A DNA stretch of 64,000 nt from Halomonas alkaliantarctica (GTDB taxonomy: Bacteria; Pseudomonadota; Gammaproteobacteria; Pseudomonadales; Halomonadaceae), in assembly GCF_029854215.1 (NCBI RefSeq), contig NZ_CP122961.1, positions 4,164,892 through 4,228,891 on the forward strand. Direction: 5' to 3'. Positions 1-8,951 of the stretch are shown here, piece after piece; position 1 is the stretch's first letter; each line of letters begins with the position of its first letter. Position numbers and translations under genes: made by a program. The notes beneath the pieces were generated by a model. That model had not been told where the DNA came from. It did no database searches and saw nothing but the letters and a program-made list of their open reading frames with translations.

Positions 1-540
1 CGTACCCAGGCAATGCTCGATAAGTGCTTAACGCGTCTCGGAATTGACTGTCTGATTGTCGCCGACGATGACTGGGGCGATCTAGACACGATTCACGGCG
101 TTATTGTCGAGCTTGATTACTTAAACAGCGAGCGTTTGCTGGCCTCGGTGAAGGAACGGGGACTGCCAATCGTTGCAGTAACGCATCACCAAACGCCCTC
201 GCAAATCCAGCGAGCTTTACGTTTAGGGGCAACGGCAATACTCAATAAACCCATTACACAAAGCGCTGTTTACACCACATTGATGATGGCACGTGGCTTG
301 AACGAGCGTATACATGCCCTCGAAATAGCCAAGCGCGATCTCACTGATACTTTGTCCCAGCGCGAGGTCATTGCCAAGGCAGTGGCACACCTCATGGTCA
401 AGCTGGAGCTAAGCGAGCAAGATGCCTACGAGCGTTTGCGGCGTCATGCCATGTCGACCCAGCAACCCATTGAGCACGTTTGTCGGACCCTCCTCGAGCC
501 GTCTTCACTGTTCGCTCGCCAAGGGAGGACTACGCCATGA
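1..540 (+). CDS. ANTAR-domain antitermination regulator (AmiR-like), 5' truncated
   Basis: The frame is open to the left edge of the window, so the true start lies outside; the first ATG inside (13) is probably internal because AmiR-type proteins are longer than this. The 179 visible codons show a degenerate receiver-like domain followed by a helical C-terminal ANTAR domain (about the last 60 residues, with the ISQR-like linker, an A-x-x-x-L-M helix and the YERLRR-x-AM pattern). ANTAR proteins such as AmiR and NasR bind hairpins in nascent RNA and block transcription termination. The stop overlaps the next gene (ATGA at 537-540), so it is translated together with the transporter. By analogy with the amidase operon it probably controls this operon, with an AmiC-like sensor perhaps encoded upstream; that sensor is inference. 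Confidence 0.85.
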   Translation, partial: RTQAMLDKCLTRLGIDCLIVADDDWGDLDTIHGVIVELDYLNSERLLASVKERGLPIVAVTHHQTPSQIQRALRLGATAILNKPITQSAVYTTLMMARGLNERIHALEIAKRDLTDTLSQREVIAKAVAHLMVKLELSEQDAYERLRRHAMSTQQPIEHVCRTLLEPSSLFARQGRTTP

Positions 541-1385
541 CGCTGCTAACTGCGCTAGTCAGGCGCAAGGCTGTCGCCATCGCGCTGCTGTATATCGTGA
601 TCGTTGTTGTCGCAGCAGTCTTCGCACCGTGGCTGGCGCCTTTCGATCCCACTCAACAATTCTTCGACGGTTTGACCCTGGAAGGGGCACCGCTACCACC
701 CAACGAAGAGTTCATGCTGGGCACAGACCTGTTGGGTCGCGACTTACTCTCACGGCTCATCTATGGTGCACGTACCTCGCTGATTATTGGCATCGTCTCT
801 AACGGCATCGCGGTGATTATTGGCACCCTCGTCGGTATCACCGCGGGGTTTGTGCGTGGCTGGATAGGCTCGCTGCTGATGCGATTAACCGATCTGATGA
901 TGGCCTTTCCAGCATTGCTATTGGCAATCGCCCTAGCCGCCATCCTGCGACCCAGTTTGTGGATTGTGGCGCTGGTGATCGCAATGGTTAATTGGGTACA
1001 GATCGCCCGCGTTATTTACTCAGAAACTATCTCTCTCGCGTCTAAAGATTTCGTCGCCGTTGAGCGAACCATCGGCGCCAGCGACAAGCGCATCCTGTTC
1101 TCACATCTGCTACCGCACTTACTGCCGACGATCATGGTATGGGCCACGCTAGGCATCTCCACCACCGTGCTGCTTGAAGCCACGCTGTCGTTCCTGGGCG
1201 TCGGCGTGCAGCCACCAATGCCTAGCTGGGGCAACATCATTTTTGAGAGTCAGACTTACTTCACTTCGGCGGTTTGGCTGGTGCTATTCCCTGGACTCGC
1301 CATCATCGCGCTGTCGTTGAGCTTCAATCTGGTCGGCGATGCATTACGTGATGAGCTGGATCCGACGCTCAAGGGGAGACTCTAA
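537..1385 (+). CDS. Dipeptide/oligopeptide-type ABC transporter permease (DppC/OppC family)
   Basis: 282-residue inner-membrane permease of the Dpp/Opp/Nik class. The start at 537 is chosen because a strong ribosome site (AAGGGAGGA, 521-529) precedes it and it overlaps the previous stop by ATGA; a longer frame from 480 has no such site. It has an N-terminal membrane segment (about residues 10-32), several further hydrophobic helices, an EAA-like coupling loop (ERTIGASDKRILFSHLLPH) and the DppC-typical LGVGVQPPMPSWG motif near the C-terminus. It should pair with the next permease and the downstream fused ATPase to import a small peptide or amide. Substrate cannot be read from the sequence; the formamidase gene in the same operon suggests an amide-containing compound. 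Confidence 0.92.
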   Translation: MTLLTALVRRKAVAIALLYIVIVVVAAVFAPWLAPFDPTQQFFDGLTLEGAPLPPNEEFMLGTDLLGRDLLSRLIYGARTSLIIGIVSNGIAVIIGTLVGITAGFVRGWIGSLLMRLTDLMMAFPALLLAIALAAILRPSLWIVALVIAMVNWVQIARVIYSETISLASKDFVAVERTIGASDKRILFSHLLPHLLPTIMVWATLGISTTVLLEATLSFLGVGVQPPMPSWGNIIFESQTYFTSAVWLVLFPGLAIIALSLSFNLVGDALRDELDPTLKGRL

Positions 1386-2312
1386 ATGGCCTGGTTCATT
1401 GCCAAACGCATTGCCTATTCGCTGCTAATACTGCTCGGTGTGACCTTCATCACTTACCTGCTGCTCTATATGATTCCAGCCGACCCTGCCCGCCAGATTG
1501 CTGGACGCAGCGCCACGGCGGAAGTGGTTGCCAATATCCGTCACCAGTTGGGTCTGGATCTGCCTTTTTACGAGCAGTACTTCCGCTATCTCGTCAATCT
1601 TGTCCAGGGAGACTTTGGGCGTTCCTACGTTCAGCGTTCGGAAGTAGCCACACTGATCGAAGCCCGTATTGGACCGACATTGCAGTTGATGGCCGCTGGC
1701 ATCGGCTTCGAGCTACTGATTGGCGTCACGCTGGGCATCGTCGCCGCTCTCAAGCGTAATTCGGTGCTCGATCAACTGCTAATGGCATTTTCGTTTATCG
1801 GCGTCTCTTCACCCCACTTCATCGCCGCCATGCTGGCGCTGTACGTCTTTGCTGTGCAGCTTGAGTGGTTCCCGCTGGGGGGGTATGGCGAGGTAAAACA
1901 CCTCATGCTACCGGCTATCACCTTGGGTGTGCTGGGCAGCGGCTGGTATTCACGCATGGTGCGCTCGTCGATGATAGAAGTACTCCACCAAGACTTTATC
2001 CGTACAGCCCGTGCTAAAGGGCTGAAGCGTCTACGCGTGCTCCTTCGACATGTGCTGCCCAACGCTATCATTCCTGTGATTCCGATGATTGGTATTGATA
2101 TCGGCATCTTTATGAGCGGACTGGTGGTCGTGGAAGCGGTATTTGGTTGGCCCGGTCTGGGCCAGCTTGCCTGGCAGGCGATCCAGCAGGTGGATATCCC
2201 GGTCATCGTGGGCGTAACCACGCTATCGGCGGTAGCTATCATTCTGGGCAATCTGGTGGCCGATCTGGCCGTGCTGTTTGTCGATCCACGTATCGACATC
2301 AACAAGTCTTAA
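1386..2312 (+). CDS. Dipeptide/oligopeptide-type ABC transporter permease (DppB/OppB family)
   Basis: 308 residues. The ATG follows the previous stop codon directly with no gap, so translation is probably coupled. The N-terminus (MAWFIAKRIAYSLLILLGV) is the usual first helix of DppB proteins, followed by the periplasmic loop with the FYEQYFRY segment, four to five more membrane helices and the EAA loop (DFIRTARAKGL). Order permease-C, permease-B, binding protein, hydrolase, ATPase differs from the common dppABCDF order but all parts of one importer are present. Confidence in family is high; the transported molecule is unknown. Confidence 0.92.
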   Translation: MAWFIAKRIAYSLLILLGVTFITYLLLYMIPADPARQIAGRSATAEVVANIRHQLGLDLPFYEQYFRYLVNLVQGDFGRSYVQRSEVATLIEARIGPTLQLMAAGIGFELLIGVTLGIVAALKRNSVLDQLLMAFSFIGVSSPHFIAAMLALYVFAVQLEWFPLGGYGEVKHLMLPAITLGVLGSGWYSRMVRSSMIEVLHQDFIRTARAKGLKRLRVLLRHVLPNAIIPVIPMIGIDIGIFMSGLVVVEAVFGWPGLGQLAWQAIQQVDIPVIVGVTTLSAVAIILGNLVADLAVLFVDPRIDINKS

Positions 2313-2333
2313 ACTCGACGGAAGGGAAAGACA

Positions 2334-3950
2334 ATGAAAAACACGATCAAAGGTTTCGCTTTAAGCGCTCTGTGCGTAGCCATTAGCGGTCAGGCGCTGG
2401 GACAAGATACTCCCCAACCGGGCGGTGAGATTGTCGTTACCTATCAAAACGATGTGGCAACGCTCGATCCGGCCATCGGCTACGACTGGCAGAACTGGTC
2501 GATGATCAAGAGCCTGTTTGATGGCCTGATGGATTACGAGCCGGGTACCACCGAGCTTAAGAACGACCTTGCAGAGCATTACGAGATTTCTGAGGATGGC
2601 CTAACCTACACGTTCACGCTGCGTCCAGGGGTCACTTTTCATAACGGTCGTGAAATGACCGCCGCCGACGTTAAGTACTCGCTGGAACGTACTGTTAACC
2701 CGCAAACGCAGAGCCCCGGCGCCGGTTTTTTCTCTTCAATTGAGGGCTTCGATGAGGTTTCCAGTGGCGAGGTAACTGAGCTTTCAGGCATATCCACGCC
2801 CGACGAGCGGACGGTAGAAATTACCTTAAGTGCGCCCGATGCGACTTTCCTACATGTTATGGCACTGAACTTCGCTTCCGTGGTGCCTCAGGAAGCCGTC
2901 GAGGCTGCGGGCCGCGACTTCGGCAAGCAGCCTGTGGGGACTGGTGCATATATGCTTGACGAATGGGCGCTTGGCCAACGGTTAACCTTTGTGAAGAACG
3001 AAGACTACTTCCGTGAAGGTATTCCCTACATCGACAAGATCGATTTCGAGATCGGGCAAGAGCCTAACGTCGCCTTGATGCGCCTTCAACGTGGCGAAGT
3101 CGATATTGCTGGCGACGGCATACCCCCGGCCCAGTTCCTGCAGTTCCGCGATGATCCCGAGTTTGAGAACCTGATGGTTGTGGGCGATCAACTGCACACC
3201 GGCTATATGACGATGAACGTCAATATACCGCCGCTGGATGACGTCAAGGTACGTCAGGCGATCAATATGGCGATCAACAAAGCGCGCATTGTCCGCGTCA
3301 TCAATGGTCGCGCTACCCCGGCCAACCAGCCGCTGCCACCGGCCATGCCTGGGTACGACGAGAGCTATGAGGGGTACCCATATGATGTCGAGCAGGCACG
3401 AGCGTTGCTTGAAGAAGCAGGCTACGGCGATGGCTTCGAGACAGAGTTATTCGTCATGAACACCGACCCGCAGCCGCGTATTGCTCAGGCGATCCAGCAG
3501 GACTTGGCACAGATTGGCATCAAGGCTGATATTACGTCACTGGCCCAAGCCAATGTCATTGCCGCTGGTGGCGAGCAAGAACAGGCACCGTTGATCTGGT
3601 CAGGCGGCATGGCCTGGATCGCCGACTTCCCTGATCCTTCCAACTTCTGGGGCCCGATTTTAGGTTGCGAAGGGGCGGTACCCGGCGGCTGGAACTGGGC
3701 TTGGTACTGCAACGAGGAGCTCGATGCGCGTGCCGATGAAGCCAACGCAATGGTCGATCCTGACCAGCAGGAAGAGCGCGCCGAACTATGGGGAGAAATC
3801 TTCACCACCGCGATGGACGATGCGCCTTGGGTGCCAATCTTCAACGAACAACGCTTTACCGTTCACTCAGCGCGTATGGGTGGTGACGATGCACTTTACG
3901 TCGACCCAGTCCACGTACCTGTTAACTACGACTACATCTGGGTGAAATGA
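2334..3950 (+). CDS. Periplasmic substrate-binding protein, family 5 (peptide/amide ABC importer)
   Basis: 538 residues, the usual length of SBP family 5 (DppA/OppA) proteins. A signal peptide covers about residues 1-23 (KGFALSALCVAISGQALGQ, predicted cut before DTPQ); no lipobox cysteine, so it should be a free periplasmic protein. Diagnostic stretches include the early TLDPAIGYDW segment, YTFTLRPGVTFHNGREMTAADVK split over two strands, and VRQAINMAINKARIV. The mature part is rich in Asp and Glu, as expected for an exported protein of a halophile. A ribosome site (GGAAGGGAAAG) precedes the ATG. It would deliver the substrate to the two permeases encoded upstream. Confidence 0.92.
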   Translation: MKNTIKGFALSALCVAISGQALGQDTPQPGGEIVVTYQNDVATLDPAIGYDWQNWSMIKSLFDGLMDYEPGTTELKNDLAEHYEISEDGLTYTFTLRPGVTFHNGREMTAADVKYSLERTVNPQTQSPGAGFFSSIEGFDEVSSGEVTELSGISTPDERTVEITLSAPDATFLHVMALNFASVVPQEAVEAAGRDFGKQPVGTGAYMLDEWALGQRLTFVKNEDYFREGIPYIDKIDFEIGQEPNVALMRLQRGEVDIAGDGIPPAQFLQFRDDPEFENLMVVGDQLHTGYMTMNVNIPPLDDVKVRQAINMAINKARIVRVINGRATPANQPLPPAMPGYDESYEGYPYDVEQARALLEEAGYGDGFETELFVMNTDPQPRIAQAIQQDLAQIGIKADITSLAQANVIAAGGEQEQAPLIWSGGMAWIADFPDPSNFWGPILGCEGAVPGGWNWAWYCNEELDARADEANAMVDPDQQEERAELWGEIFTTAMDDAPWVPIFNEQRFTVHSARMGGDDALYVDPVHVPVNYDYIWVK

Positions 3951-4897
3951 TGTGTGATAACAGACTGGTCAAGACTATTCACAGTCACCATTGCCACCTG
4001 GGCTGGGACAACGCCAACACGCCGGTCGCGCACGTCGCGCCCGGTACTACCATGTCATTCGAGTGCAACGACTCCTCAGGCGGGCACTTCACGCCGACAT
4101 CGGATATTTCGGCAGTGGAAAATATGCCGTTCGACCGCATTAATCCTGTTACAGGGCCGATCTTTATTGACGGTGCTGAACCGGGTGACATTCTGAGCGT
4201 CAAGATAAACGAATTTACCCCGTCCGGCTTCGGCTGGACGGCTAACATTCCCGGCTTCGGGCTGCTAGCAGACCAATTCAAGGCGCCAGCGCTGGCATTG
4301 TGGCATTACGATACTCAACGAATGACGCCCGCGGCCTTCGGCGAGCATGCCCGCGTACCGCTCAAACCGTTCGCCGGCACCATTGGCGTGGCCCCGGCAG
4401 CCGCTGGTAATCACTCTATCGTGCCGCCCCGGCGGGTCGGTGGCAATATGGACATTCGCGATATCGGTGTCGGCACTACACTCTACCTGCCGGTAGAAGT
4501 TGCTGGGGCGCTGTTCTCAATTGGCGATACTCATGCCGCCCAGGGTGACGGCGAGGTATGCGGCACAGCGTTGGAAAGTGCCATGGACGTAACGTTGACG
4601 CTGGATATTATCAAGCAGACGCCGCTAGCGATGCCGCGCTTTTCCACCCCAGGCCCAGTAACACGCCACTTGGACGGGGCCGGTTACGAGGTCTTTACAG
4701 GTATTGGTCCGGACCTCATGGAAGGCGCTCGCCAGGCCTTGAGTGGGGCGATTGAGTGGCTGGTCAAAACCCGTAACATTCCCGCTGAACAAGCCTACAT
4801 GCTGTGCTCGGTATGTGGTGATCTACGTATCAATGAGATTGTCGATATGCCCAACTGGGTGGTGTCGTTCTACATGCCGCAGATCGTGTTCGAATAG
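3947..4897 (+). CDS. Acetamidase/formamidase family amide hydrolase
   Basis: 316 residues, full length for the FmdA/AmdA family, which hydrolyses short amides such as formamide or acetamide to ammonia and the acid. The family core is clear: FECNDSSGGHF near residues 35-45, the GPIFIDGAEPGD turn, and the conserved SIGDTHAAQGDGEVCGTALE block around residues 185-205. No signal peptide, so it acts in the cytosol. The start overlaps the binding-protein stop (ATGATG at 3947-3952; either ATG is possible). Placed inside a transport operon with an ANTAR regulator, it probably releases nitrogen from an imported amide. The exact substrate is not determinable here. Confidence 0.9.
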   Translation: MMCDNRLVKTIHSHHCHLGWDNANTPVAHVAPGTTMSFECNDSSGGHFTPTSDISAVENMPFDRINPVTGPIFIDGAEPGDILSVKINEFTPSGFGWTANIPGFGLLADQFKAPALALWHYDTQRMTPAAFGEHARVPLKPFAGTIGVAPAAAGNHSIVPPRRVGGNMDIRDIGVGTTLYLPVEVAGALFSIGDTHAAQGDGEVCGTALESAMDVTLTLDIIKQTPLAMPRFSTPGPVTRHLDGAGYEVFTGIGPDLMEGARQALSGAIEWLVKTRNIPAEQAYMLCSVCGDLRINEIVDMPNWVVSFYMPQIVFE

Positions 4898-4907
4898 GGG
4901 GTTAGTA

Positions 4908-6665
4908 ATGACAACTCAGCTTGGTCAGAACCTCCCTCCCGTCCTGTCCGTCGAGCGCCTGTCGATCGACATTTCGCACGAGCACCATACCCAGCGCGTG
5001 GTGGACGACCTGAGCTTCGTGTTACATGCCGGACGCACTCTGTGTATTGCTGGTGAGTCGGGCAGCGGCAAGTCGCTTTCATCGCTGGCGATCATGGGGT
5101 TGTTACCTAAGGTGGCTAGGCTGCCCAGCGGGGCTATCATTTACGATGACAAGGATCTGCTGAGTCTCCCCGAAAGGGCGATGCAGCATTTACGCGGGCG
5201 TCAGATCGCAATGATTTTCCAAGAGCCGATGACCTCACTTAACCCGCTGATGACGGTAGGACAACAAATTGAGGAGACCGTCCGTCGCCACAAGCTAGCC
5301 GAAGGTGGTCAGGCTCACACGCTGGCTCGCGAGATCCTCGACGCAGTTCGCGTACCGCAAGTCGACAAGCGCCTTAGACAACATCCACACGAGTTGTCGG
5401 GCGGTATGCGTCAGCGGGTAATGATCGCCATGGCGATGGTTTGCAAACCACGTGTACTGATTGCCGATGAGCCAACCACGGCACTGGATGTGACCATCCA
5501 AGCACAAATAATTGAATTGATACGCGAGCTGCAGCGCGAGTTCGACACGGCACTACTGATGATCACCCACGACATGGGCGTGGTTGCACAAGTGGCCGAT
5601 GAAGTGGTGGTCATGAATCAGGGCATTGTTGAGGAAACGGCGACAGCCCGGCAGCTATTCACCGCGCCCAAAGCGGCCTATACCCGCAAGCTTTTGGCGG
5701 CAGTACCGCGCTTGGGCAGTGCGGAAAAACGGACCTCTCAAAAGGAGCAACCGTGCGTGCTTGAGGTGAATAATCTCAATGTACGCTTCCCGGTGAAACG
5801 CCGTTCACCGTTTGAAACACGCACCGAGGTGCGCGCGGTGGAAAATGTCAGCTTCTCGCTTCACGCAGGCGAGACGCTGGGTATCGTCGGCGAAAGTGGC
5901 TGCGGCAAGTCAACCACCGGTAAAGCGCTGATGAACATGCTTAGCTTTACCGGCAGCGTAAGACTGGATGGACAGGAGCTCAACGGGTTGCGCGGCGCGG
6001 CGCTTAAAGCCGTTCGGCGCGATATCCAGATGATCTTTCAAGACCCGTTTGCCGCGCTCAATTCTCGTAAGGCCGTCGGCGATCTTATCGGCGAGCCCCT
6101 GCTAGTCCACGGCCTAGCCAATGCTCATGAGCGCCATACTCGGGTTGCAGAGCTGCTTGAACAGGTAGGCCTGCCGGCAGACGTGGCACTACGCTATCCA
6201 CACCAGTTTTCCGGTGGCCAGCGCCAACGTATTTGTATCGCCCGTGCCCTTGCCCTTAATCCCAAAGTTATCATTGCCGACGAAGCAGTATCGGCACTGG
6301 ACGTCTCAGTTCAGGCTCAAGTATTGGCGTTGCTGGAGGAGTTGCAGCAGCGTCTGAACCTAAGCTACCTGTTCATTTCCCACGATATGGCGGTTATCGA
6401 GCAAATTAGTCATCGCGTGGCGGTCATGTACAGTGGGCGTATCGTCGAGACTGGCAGCTGTGAGCAGGTACTCCATAATCCGCAGCACCCTTACACGCAG
6501 CGTCTTCTCGAAGCCGTGCCCATGCCAGATGTGGATATCAAGCGTGACTTCGCTTCGCTCTTGCAGGCGAGCGAAGTACCTGACCCCATCAAACCACGCA
6601 ACTACCCAACTCAACCGTTAGAGTACACTCAACCACAGGAAGGTCATTTCGTGGCGCTAAGCTAA
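4908..6665 (+). CDS. Fused double ATP-binding protein of a peptide/amide ABC importer (DppD-DppF type)
   Basis: 585 residues holding two complete nucleotide-binding domains. Domain 1 has Walker A GESGSGKS (about residue 50), Q-loop, signature LSGGMRQRV and Walker [13 protein letters not shown]; domain 2 has Walker [10 protein letters not shown] (about residue 330), signature FSGGQRQRI and Walker [13 protein letters not shown]. Note that domain 2 has A for P after DE. Each domain ends in an oligopeptide-type tail. The ATG at 4908 is preferred over the longer open frame from 4743, because the extra residues are a shadow of the formamidase gene and an AGGGGG site lies just before 4908. It powers the importer formed by the upstream permeases and closes the operon. 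Confidence 0.93.
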   Translation: MTTQLGQNLPPVLSVERLSIDISHEHHTQRVVDDLSFVLHAGRTLCIAGESGSGKSLSSLAIMGLLPKVARLPSGAIIYDDKDLLSLPERAMQHLRGRQIAMIFQEPMTSLNPLMTVGQQIEETVRRHKLAEGGQAHTLAREILDAVRVPQVDKRLRQHPHELSGGMRQRVMIAMAMVCKPRVLIADEPTTALDVTIQAQIIELIRELQREFDTALLMITHDMGVVAQVADEVVVMNQGIVEETATARQLFTAPKAAYTRKLLAAVPRLGSAEKRTSQKEQPCVLEVNNLNVRFPVKRRSPFETRTEVRAVENVSFSLHAGETLGIVGESGCGKSTTGKALMNMLSFTGSVRLDGQELNGLRGAALKAVRRDIQMIFQDPFAALNSRKAVGDLIGEPLLVHGLANAHERHTRVAELLEQVGLPADVALRYPHQFSGGQRQRICIARALALNPKVIIADEAVSALDVSVQAQVLALLEELQQRLNLSYLFISHDMAVIEQISHRVAVMYSGRIVETGSCEQVLHNPQHPYTQRLLEAVPMPDVDIKRDFASLLQASEVPDPIKPRNYPTQPLEYTQPQEGHFVALS

Positions 6666-6697
6666 ATGGCTGATGTTTGCGTGGTAGTACCACAACA

Positions 6698-6727
6698 CAA
6701 CAAGCCGACCCAAGGGTCGGCTTGTTG
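6698..6727 (+). terminator. Terminator of the amide-uptake operon
   Basis: A near-perfect 14-bp inverted repeat (CAACAAGCCGACCC at 6698-6711 and its complement 6714-6727) lies 32 bases after the last stop of the operon. The tail is only moderately T-rich, so it may be leaky. Confidence 0.75.
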
Positions 6728-6744
6728 CTTATTACCACTGACTT

Positions 6745-6778
6745 TTTCTAAGAACGAGCTGTTTCTAAGAACGAGCGG
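6745..6778. repeat. Two-copy 17-bp tandem repeat
   Basis: TTTCTAAGAACGAGCTG at 6745-6761 is followed directly by a second copy at 6762-6778 with one mismatch (G for T at copy position 16). It lies in the 142-base gap between the amide operon and crc, downstream of both convergent genes. No function is evident. Confidence 0.8.
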
Positions 6779-6807
6779 CGACGCGGGAAAAGTGCGTAAT
6801 CTAACGC

Positions 6808-7575
6808 TTAAAGCGCCAGGTCGTACTCAACGATTAGCGGTGCGAACTCGGAGAAGGTCGCATCGTAATCGATCCACGCGTCGACAACGTGGCGGCGGAA
6901 GTTGGGGCCGACTAACTGATAGTCGATCCGCCAGCCTTCCTGGCGCTCACGGGGTACGTCTTGGTCAAGCTTCGGCCACCAAGTGTACTCACCTGCATCG
7001 CGGTTAATCTCGCGGAAGGTGTCGATAAACCCGGTGGGGCCAAGCACCTGATCCATCCAGGCGCGCTCTTCCGGGCGGAAGCCTGAGGTCAGTTGATTAT
7101 CCGACCAGTTAGCCAAATCGACAGTTTTATGGGCAATATGCCAGGTACCGCAGAGGATGTATTCGCGGCGTTTGCGCGACATCTTCGTCAGGTACTCCTG
7201 ATACTGCTCCATAAACGCCTGTTTGGCTTTTTGGTCACTTCCGTCAGGCATCAGGAAGGAGACGATACTGAAGCGTTCATAATCCGCCTGCAGAAAACGT
7301 CCTTCATGATCACACTGAGGAAACCCAAGGCCATACATAATCGCCTTGGGAATTTTGCGGCAATAGAGTGCCACACCGGAAAAACCATCCTCTTCGGCAT
7401 CCAGGAAGTAGCCTTCATAGCCTTCCGGATACAGAATGTGGTCACCCAGTTCAAAACTTTTTGCCTTGATGTTCTGCACGCAGACCACGTCGACATCCTG
7501 CTGAGCCAGCCAGTCCAGGAAGCCACGATCGACGGCATCACGAATACCATTGACATTGATGCTGGCAATTTTCAT
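6808..7575 (-). CDS. crc: Catabolite repression control protein Crc (catalytically dead exonuclease III fold)
   Basis: 255 residues, closely resembling pseudomonad Crc (shared stretches around SRKRREYILCG, the WWP motif and FAPLIVEYD). Crc acts with Hfq to repress translation of catabolic mRNAs. The fold is that of exonuclease III, but catalytic positions are lost: the metal-binding Glu is Asn35 (VQNIKA), the GD-x-N motif reads GTWH (143-146) and the C-terminal DH pair reads Glu243-Phe244. This argues against annotating it as a nuclease. It is divergent from pyrE, the same pairing as in Pseudomonas, which supports the call. Confidence 0.88.
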   Translation of the reverse strand: MKIASINVNGIRDAVDRGFLDWLAQQDVDVVCVQNIKAKSFELGDHILYPEGYEGYFLDAEEDGFSGVALYCRKIPKAIMYGLGFPQCDHEGRFLQADYERFSIVSFLMPDGSDQKAKQAFMEQYQEYLTKMSRKRREYILCGTWHIAHKTVDLANWSDNQLTSGFRPEERAWMDQVLGPTGFIDTFREINRDAGEYTWWPKLDQDVPRERQEGWRIDYQLVGPNFRRHVVDAWIDYDATFSEFAPLIVEYDLAL

Positions 7576-7716
7576 AAATCGTCCCTTTTGCGTCGCTGCT
7601 GTATGATACCCGACGTTTAGACGTTTGGGTAAAGGCAGCTAGTAAAACTTGCCATTTACCCCACTTTTATTGTTGCTTTCGTACCGATTTAAACCTACCG
7701 CCTAGTGAGGAATGCC

Positions 7717-8382
7717 GTGGCTACCACTCTACAACCCTACCAGCGCGATTTCATTGCCTTTGCCATTGAGCAAGGCGTGCTTAAGTTTGGTGAGTTTACG
7801 CTTAAATCTGGCCGCGCTAGCCCCTACTTTTTCAACGCGGGGCTGTTTCAAACCGGTCGTGCGCTGGCCAAACTGGGGCGTTTTTACGCCCAGGCAATTG
7901 TCGATAGCGGCTTAAATGCCGATGTGCTGTTTGGCCCGGCGTACAAAGGCATCCCACTGGCGGCAGTGACGGCAGCAGCCCTGGCAGATCACCACGACCT
8001 GGATATGCCTTACGCTTTCAATCGCAAAGAGGCTAAAACCCACGGCGAAGGCGGCAACATAGTAGGCGCACCGCTTTCAGGCGATATTTTGATCATTGAT
8101 GACGTGATTACCGCGGGCACCGCCATTCGCGAAGTGATGACACTGATTGAGCAAAGCGGCGCCCAGGCCGGGGGCGTAATTATCGCGCTTGATCGCCAGG
8201 AGCGCGGCCAGGGCGAGCAGAGTGCGATTCAGGAAGTACAGGCCGAATACGGTATGCCGGTGGTCAGTATCGTCACTTTAGAGCAAGTGCTTACTTACCT
8301 TGAAGAGCAAGCCGGTGGCGAAATGCTCGCCTACGCTGAAGCGATCAGGGCCTATCGTGACCGCTATGGGATCGCTAGTTGA
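7717..8382 (+). CDS. pyrE: Orotate phosphoribosyltransferase
   Basis: 221 residues, normal for PyrE, which converts orotate and PRPP to orotidine 5'-phosphate in pyrimidine synthesis. The PRPP-binding motif [13 protein letters not shown] lies near residue 125, and the N-terminal [17 protein letters not shown] stretch is family-typical. GTG at 7717 is preferred to the in-frame GTG at 7705 because TGAGGA (7706-7711) is placed as its ribosome site and family members start just before [10 protein letters not shown]. It is divergent from crc and its stop is two bases from the end of the convergent trmL gene. Confidence 0.96.
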   Translation: MATTLQPYQRDFIAFAIEQGVLKFGEFTLKSGRASPYFFNAGLFQTGRALAKLGRFYAQAIVDSGLNADVLFGPAYKGIPLAAVTAAALADHHDLDMPYAFNRKEAKTHGEGGNIVGAPLSGDILIIDDVITAGTAIREVMTLIEQSGAQAGGVIIALDRQERGQGEQSAIQEVQAEYGMPVVSIVTLEQVLTYLEEQAGGEMLAYAEAIRAYRDRYGIAS

Positions 8383-8384
8383 TT

Positions 8385-8855
8385 TTAGATCGAACCTGCG
8401 CCAGCGAAACCTTGCTGGCGCCACGCTTCGTAGCTCACAATAGCCACGGCGTTGGATAAGTTTAGGCTACGGTTATTGGGCTGCATAGGCAGGCGCAGTT
8501 TGTGTTCCGCGGTTAGCGCTTCGTGTACCTGGGGCGAGAGCCCAGCGGTTTCAGAGCCAAACAGCAGCACATCGCCTGGAGCGAAATCGGCATCGCTGTA
8601 GGTGCGAGTCCCTTTAGTGGTGATCGCCCAGATGCGCCGCCCCTGCATGGCCTGCTGAAAGGCGTTAAAATCCGCATGGCGAGTCACGTTGTCGAGATCG
8701 CGGTAATCCAGCCCGGCGCGGCGCAGCTTTTTCTCTTCCAGGTCGAAGCCAAGTGGCTCAATCAGGTGTAACCGGCAGCCATTGTTGGCCACCAAGCGCA
8801 TGATATTGCCCGTATTGGGCGCCATACGCGGTTCAAAAAGAGCTACTTCAAACAT
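8385..8855 (-). CDS. trmL: tRNA (cytidine/uridine-34 2'-O)-methyltransferase
   Basis: 156 residues of the SPOUT superfamily. TrmL methylates the wobble ribose of tRNA-Leu using S-adenosylmethionine. Diagnostic segments are [21 protein letters not shown] near the N-terminus, the RRAGLDYRD loop, GSETAGLS and the C-terminal [22 protein letters not shown] that forms the trefoil knot. The ATG at 8855 is preferred; a GTG two codons upstream (8861) is possible but has a poorer ribosome site. It is convergent with pyrE, with no room for a terminator between them. Confidence 0.94.
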   Translation of the reverse strand: MFEVALFEPRMAPNTGNIMRLVANNGCRLHLIEPLGFDLEEKKLRRAGLDYRDLDNVTRHADFNAFQQAMQGRRIWAITTKGTRTYSDADFAPGDVLLFGSETAGLSPQVHEALTAEHKLRLPMQPNNRSLNLSNAVAIVSYEAWRQQGFAGAGSI

Positions 8856-8951
8856 CGCCACCTGCCTATTGTTTGCCCATTATGCATTGACCAAGCGCCG
8901 CCGATTGTAATCGAAATCGCCTAGCAACACTCGCAGAGGATCGCCCACGCC

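Noticed and set aside
4743..4907. N-terminal extension of the fused ATPase
   Set aside because: The residues are out-of-frame translation of the formamidase gene, with Cys/Arg-rich shadow composition, and a ribosome site precedes 4908.
6666..7007. 113-codon frame after the amide operon
   Set aside because: It runs through the terminator and antisense to crc with Arg-rich shadow composition.
6808..7575. Active exonuclease III
   Set aside because: Metal and catalytic residues are replaced and the gene sits next to pyrE like Crc.
7576..7716. A sigma-70 promoter in the crc-pyrE gap
   Set aside because: A TATCAT box can be seen on the minus strand but no convincing -35 at 16-18 bases.
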